Positions 62,919 through 64,000 of a stretch of 64,000 bases of DNA are shown piece after piece. Each line of letters begins with the position of its first letter. The stretch's first letter is position 1. Source of the stretch: Muricea muricata (taxonomy: Eukaryota; Cnidaria; Anthozoa; Malacalcyonacea; Plexauridae); NCBI GenBank assembly GCA_963855995.1, contig OY979716.1, forward strand, positions 54,574,281-54,638,280. The letters run 5' to 3'. A model generated the notes under the pieces. The model had not been told where the DNA came from. It did no database searches and saw only the letters and a program-made list of their open reading frames with translations. The position numbers and the translations under genes were made by a program.

Positions 62919-63306
62919 TACAATAACATTTTACTTACCAAAACGCCTGCTACGGATCCTACAACACCAGTAACAACGTTCGTATACATTTTCATTTCGT
63001 CAGACGGTTTGTAATAATCGTTTAATGTTGGTTCCGATCCGATATCTTCGTCCAACGCTGTCCGTAAATTATGCAACGCTTTGTTGGTTTCGTCTAAATC
63101 TTTGTTAGCATCTAAAAGTTTTTGTAACAATGCTATTTTGTTTTTCTTTTCAACTGTTTTTTCGTACCATTTTGAAGTTGTTCCACTGCTAAATTATGAC
63201 GTTTTATTTCATCTTTGTAACCTTTCTTATCCAATTTGTTAAAAACGTATACGGCACCTGCAAAGGCGACGGCATTAAATAACCCACCTGCTACTACGCT
63301 TGCCAT
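62918..63306 (-). pseudogene. Two-membrane-span coiled-coil protein, one frameshift
   Basis: ATG at 63306 opens a Gly/Ala-rich hydrophobic N terminus (ASVVAGGLFNAVAFAGAVYVF) and a charged helix. A one-base change near 63,165 separates it from the second frame, which continues the helix (LLQKLLDANKDLDETNKALH) and ends in a hydrophobic span VVTGVVGSVAGVLVSKMLL. The start codon at 63130 in that frame is TTG, so it is a continuation. About 128 residues in total. Probably a virion membrane component; family unknown. Confidence 0.5.
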
Positions 63307-63315
63307 TTTTTATTT

Positions 63316-63549
63316 CTAACTAGCTTTAAACGGTTCGGCTGGAACGTATTCCTTTTTCTGCAAAAATTTTACAAGTACCGATCCTCCACCTACGGCTACT
63401 GCTAATCGAAGTAGGCATTGTGTAGAGCGTGTTACGCCAAGATCGTCTTTCAAAAGTGTTTGACTTGCCATCGATATGCCAACTGCTCCAAGCGTGATTA
63501 ATCCTGCTTTGTAAAGTCCGTTTAAAACCTCCTCTTTCGTTAAAGACAT
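63316..63549 (-). CDS. Small membrane protein, 77 residues
   Basis: Intact from ATG 63547-63549. Two hydrophobic segments (AGLITLGAVGISMASQTLL and LLRLAVAVGGGSVLVKFL) are separated by a short polar loop; the C terminus is polar. Ten bases separate its stop from the next start. No family recognised. Confidence 0.6.
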   Translation of the reverse strand: MSLTKEEVLNGLYKAGLITLGAVGISMASQTLLKDDLGVTRSTQCLLRLAVAVGGGSVLVKFLQKKEYVPAEPFKAS

Positions 63550-63561
63550 TATTATTTTATT

Positions 63562-63714
63562 TTATAGTGATTCAATTTTTTTTTGTGGTTCTTCTACTTG
63601 CTGTTTATCTTGCTGTTCCTGTGGTTGTTGTGTCTCCTGTTCTTCTTTTTTAAAAAAATAAGTGTAAACGCCGTAACTAAGACCTGCAACAGCACCTACT
63701 ACCAAATAGAGCAT
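63562..63714 (-). CDS. Single-span membrane protein, 50 residues
   Basis: ATG at 63714 gives MLYLVVGAVAGLSYGVYTYF, a membrane span with the polar tail QETQQPQEQQDKQQ. It ends 12 bp before the next gene. Type and size fit the small membrane proteins of this cluster. Confidence 0.6.
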   Translation of the reverse strand: MLYLVVGAVAGLSYGVYTYFFKKEEQETQQPQEQQDKQQVEEPQKKIESL

Positions 63715-63725
63715 ATTTGCATTTT

Positions 63726-63865
63726 TTACGCATTCTTTACTTTTGCACGTTCCGCAGCTTTACGTGCTTTGGCTTCCCTTGAAATAGCAGCTAGCCGTTT
63801 TCCTTGTTCGACGCGTTTGGGATTTTTACTTTTTCGACCGTCATAATTTTAGTTTCGTCTTCCAT
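63726..63865 (-). pseudogene. Small basic protein, start region frameshifted
   Basis: ATG at 63865 opens EDETKIMTVEK and then runs out of frame. A second frame encodes a Lys/Arg/Ala-rich helix (QGKRLAAISREAKARKAAER) to a stop at 63726-63728. One indel near 63,840 would connect them. Nucleic-acid binding is plausible from charge alone. Confidence 0.4.
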
Positions 63866-64000
63866 TTATTTATTGTATTTGTTTGACGTTGTTTGTATTT
63901 TGGTGGGACAGCTGGGGTAAGGTACCTTGTATTTGTTTGTATTTTGGTTAAAAGTACCTGCAAAATACTTTTAAACAAAAAACACGAAAATGTAAGTGTT

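Larger units (their letters stand above)
62885..64000 (-). mobile_element. Fragment of a Polinton-type element related to the outer one, running off the window
   Basis: Four tightly packed minus-strand small genes (membrane or coiled-coil) with CpG/TACG-rich codons and a 12-bp hairpin at the 3' end, all traits of the outer element at 5340-40124 and not of the surrounding DNA. It could be a separate copy or the far part of the outer element displaced by later insertions. No hallmark capsid or polymerase gene lies in the visible part. Confidence 0.5.

Overview
This window reads as an intergenic, transposon-crowded stretch of a metazoan nuclear genome, most likely an aquatic invertebrate. The evidence is spliceosomal introns, a CR1/L2-type LINE, a DIRS tyrosine-recombinase retroelement, a hAT transposon, an IS3EU-like DDE transposon, TTAA and TA foldback elements, an AT-rich satellite, and two nested Polinton/Maverick (adintovirus-like) integrated viral elements. 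No ordinary single-copy host gene was recognised. Nearly every gene is carried by a mobile element.

Layout. 1-2692 is a satellite of roughly 80-100 bp units with a higher-order insert repeated about 985 bp apart. 3968-4746 holds a decayed PHD-finger coding region. 4880-5300 is a tandem array of AAGATGG-type repeats. From about 5340 an OUTER Polinton-like element begins. It is interrupted by a hAT transposon (6330-10509, 8-bp duplication CCTATAAC) that itself carries two small foldback elements, by a complete INNER Polinton (14199-35306, 1.36-kb terminal inverted repeats, exact 6-bp duplication AAGGTA), and by a 12.3-kb IS3EU-like transposon (40125-52437). That transposon encodes a DDE integrase plus an opposite-strand HECT/ubiquitin-ligase-like gene and contains a LINE. 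To the right lie a 2.55-kb TTAA foldback (52990-55542), a tandem duplication, a small MITE, a DIRS element (57160-61763), unremarkable DNA, and at 62885-64000 a further fragment of Polinton-type small genes running off the window.

How the genes work together. The inner Polinton carries a virus-like set: protein-primed DNA polymerase B, chromodomain integrase, FtsK/A32-like packaging ATPase, adenain-like protease, double-jelly-roll major capsid protein, a probable penton-type minor capsid protein, a basic core protein, a collagen-like fibre, a triple GRF-zinc-finger protein and several unknown genes. Its polymerase, integrase and two or three other genes are broken, so it is a fossil or near-fossil. 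The near-identical terminal repeats imply a fairly recent insertion. The outer element belongs to a clearly different lineage (different capsid type, CpG/TACG-rich sequence, hairpins at gene ends) and is much more decayed.

Most interesting observations: (1) a virus-like element integrated inside the major capsid gene of another; (2) both elements encode a small protein beginning Met-Gly-Cys (N-myristoylation type), divergently next to a collagen fibre gene, with a shared core, so it looks like a conserved undescribed family; (3) clusters of a 15-16 bp motif (AAAAACGCACTTTTC) plus TATA boxes stand in front of only the non-structural genes of the inner element, apparently an early-promoter code; (4) a DDE transposon carrying a HECT/CUE-like ubiquitin ligase gene.
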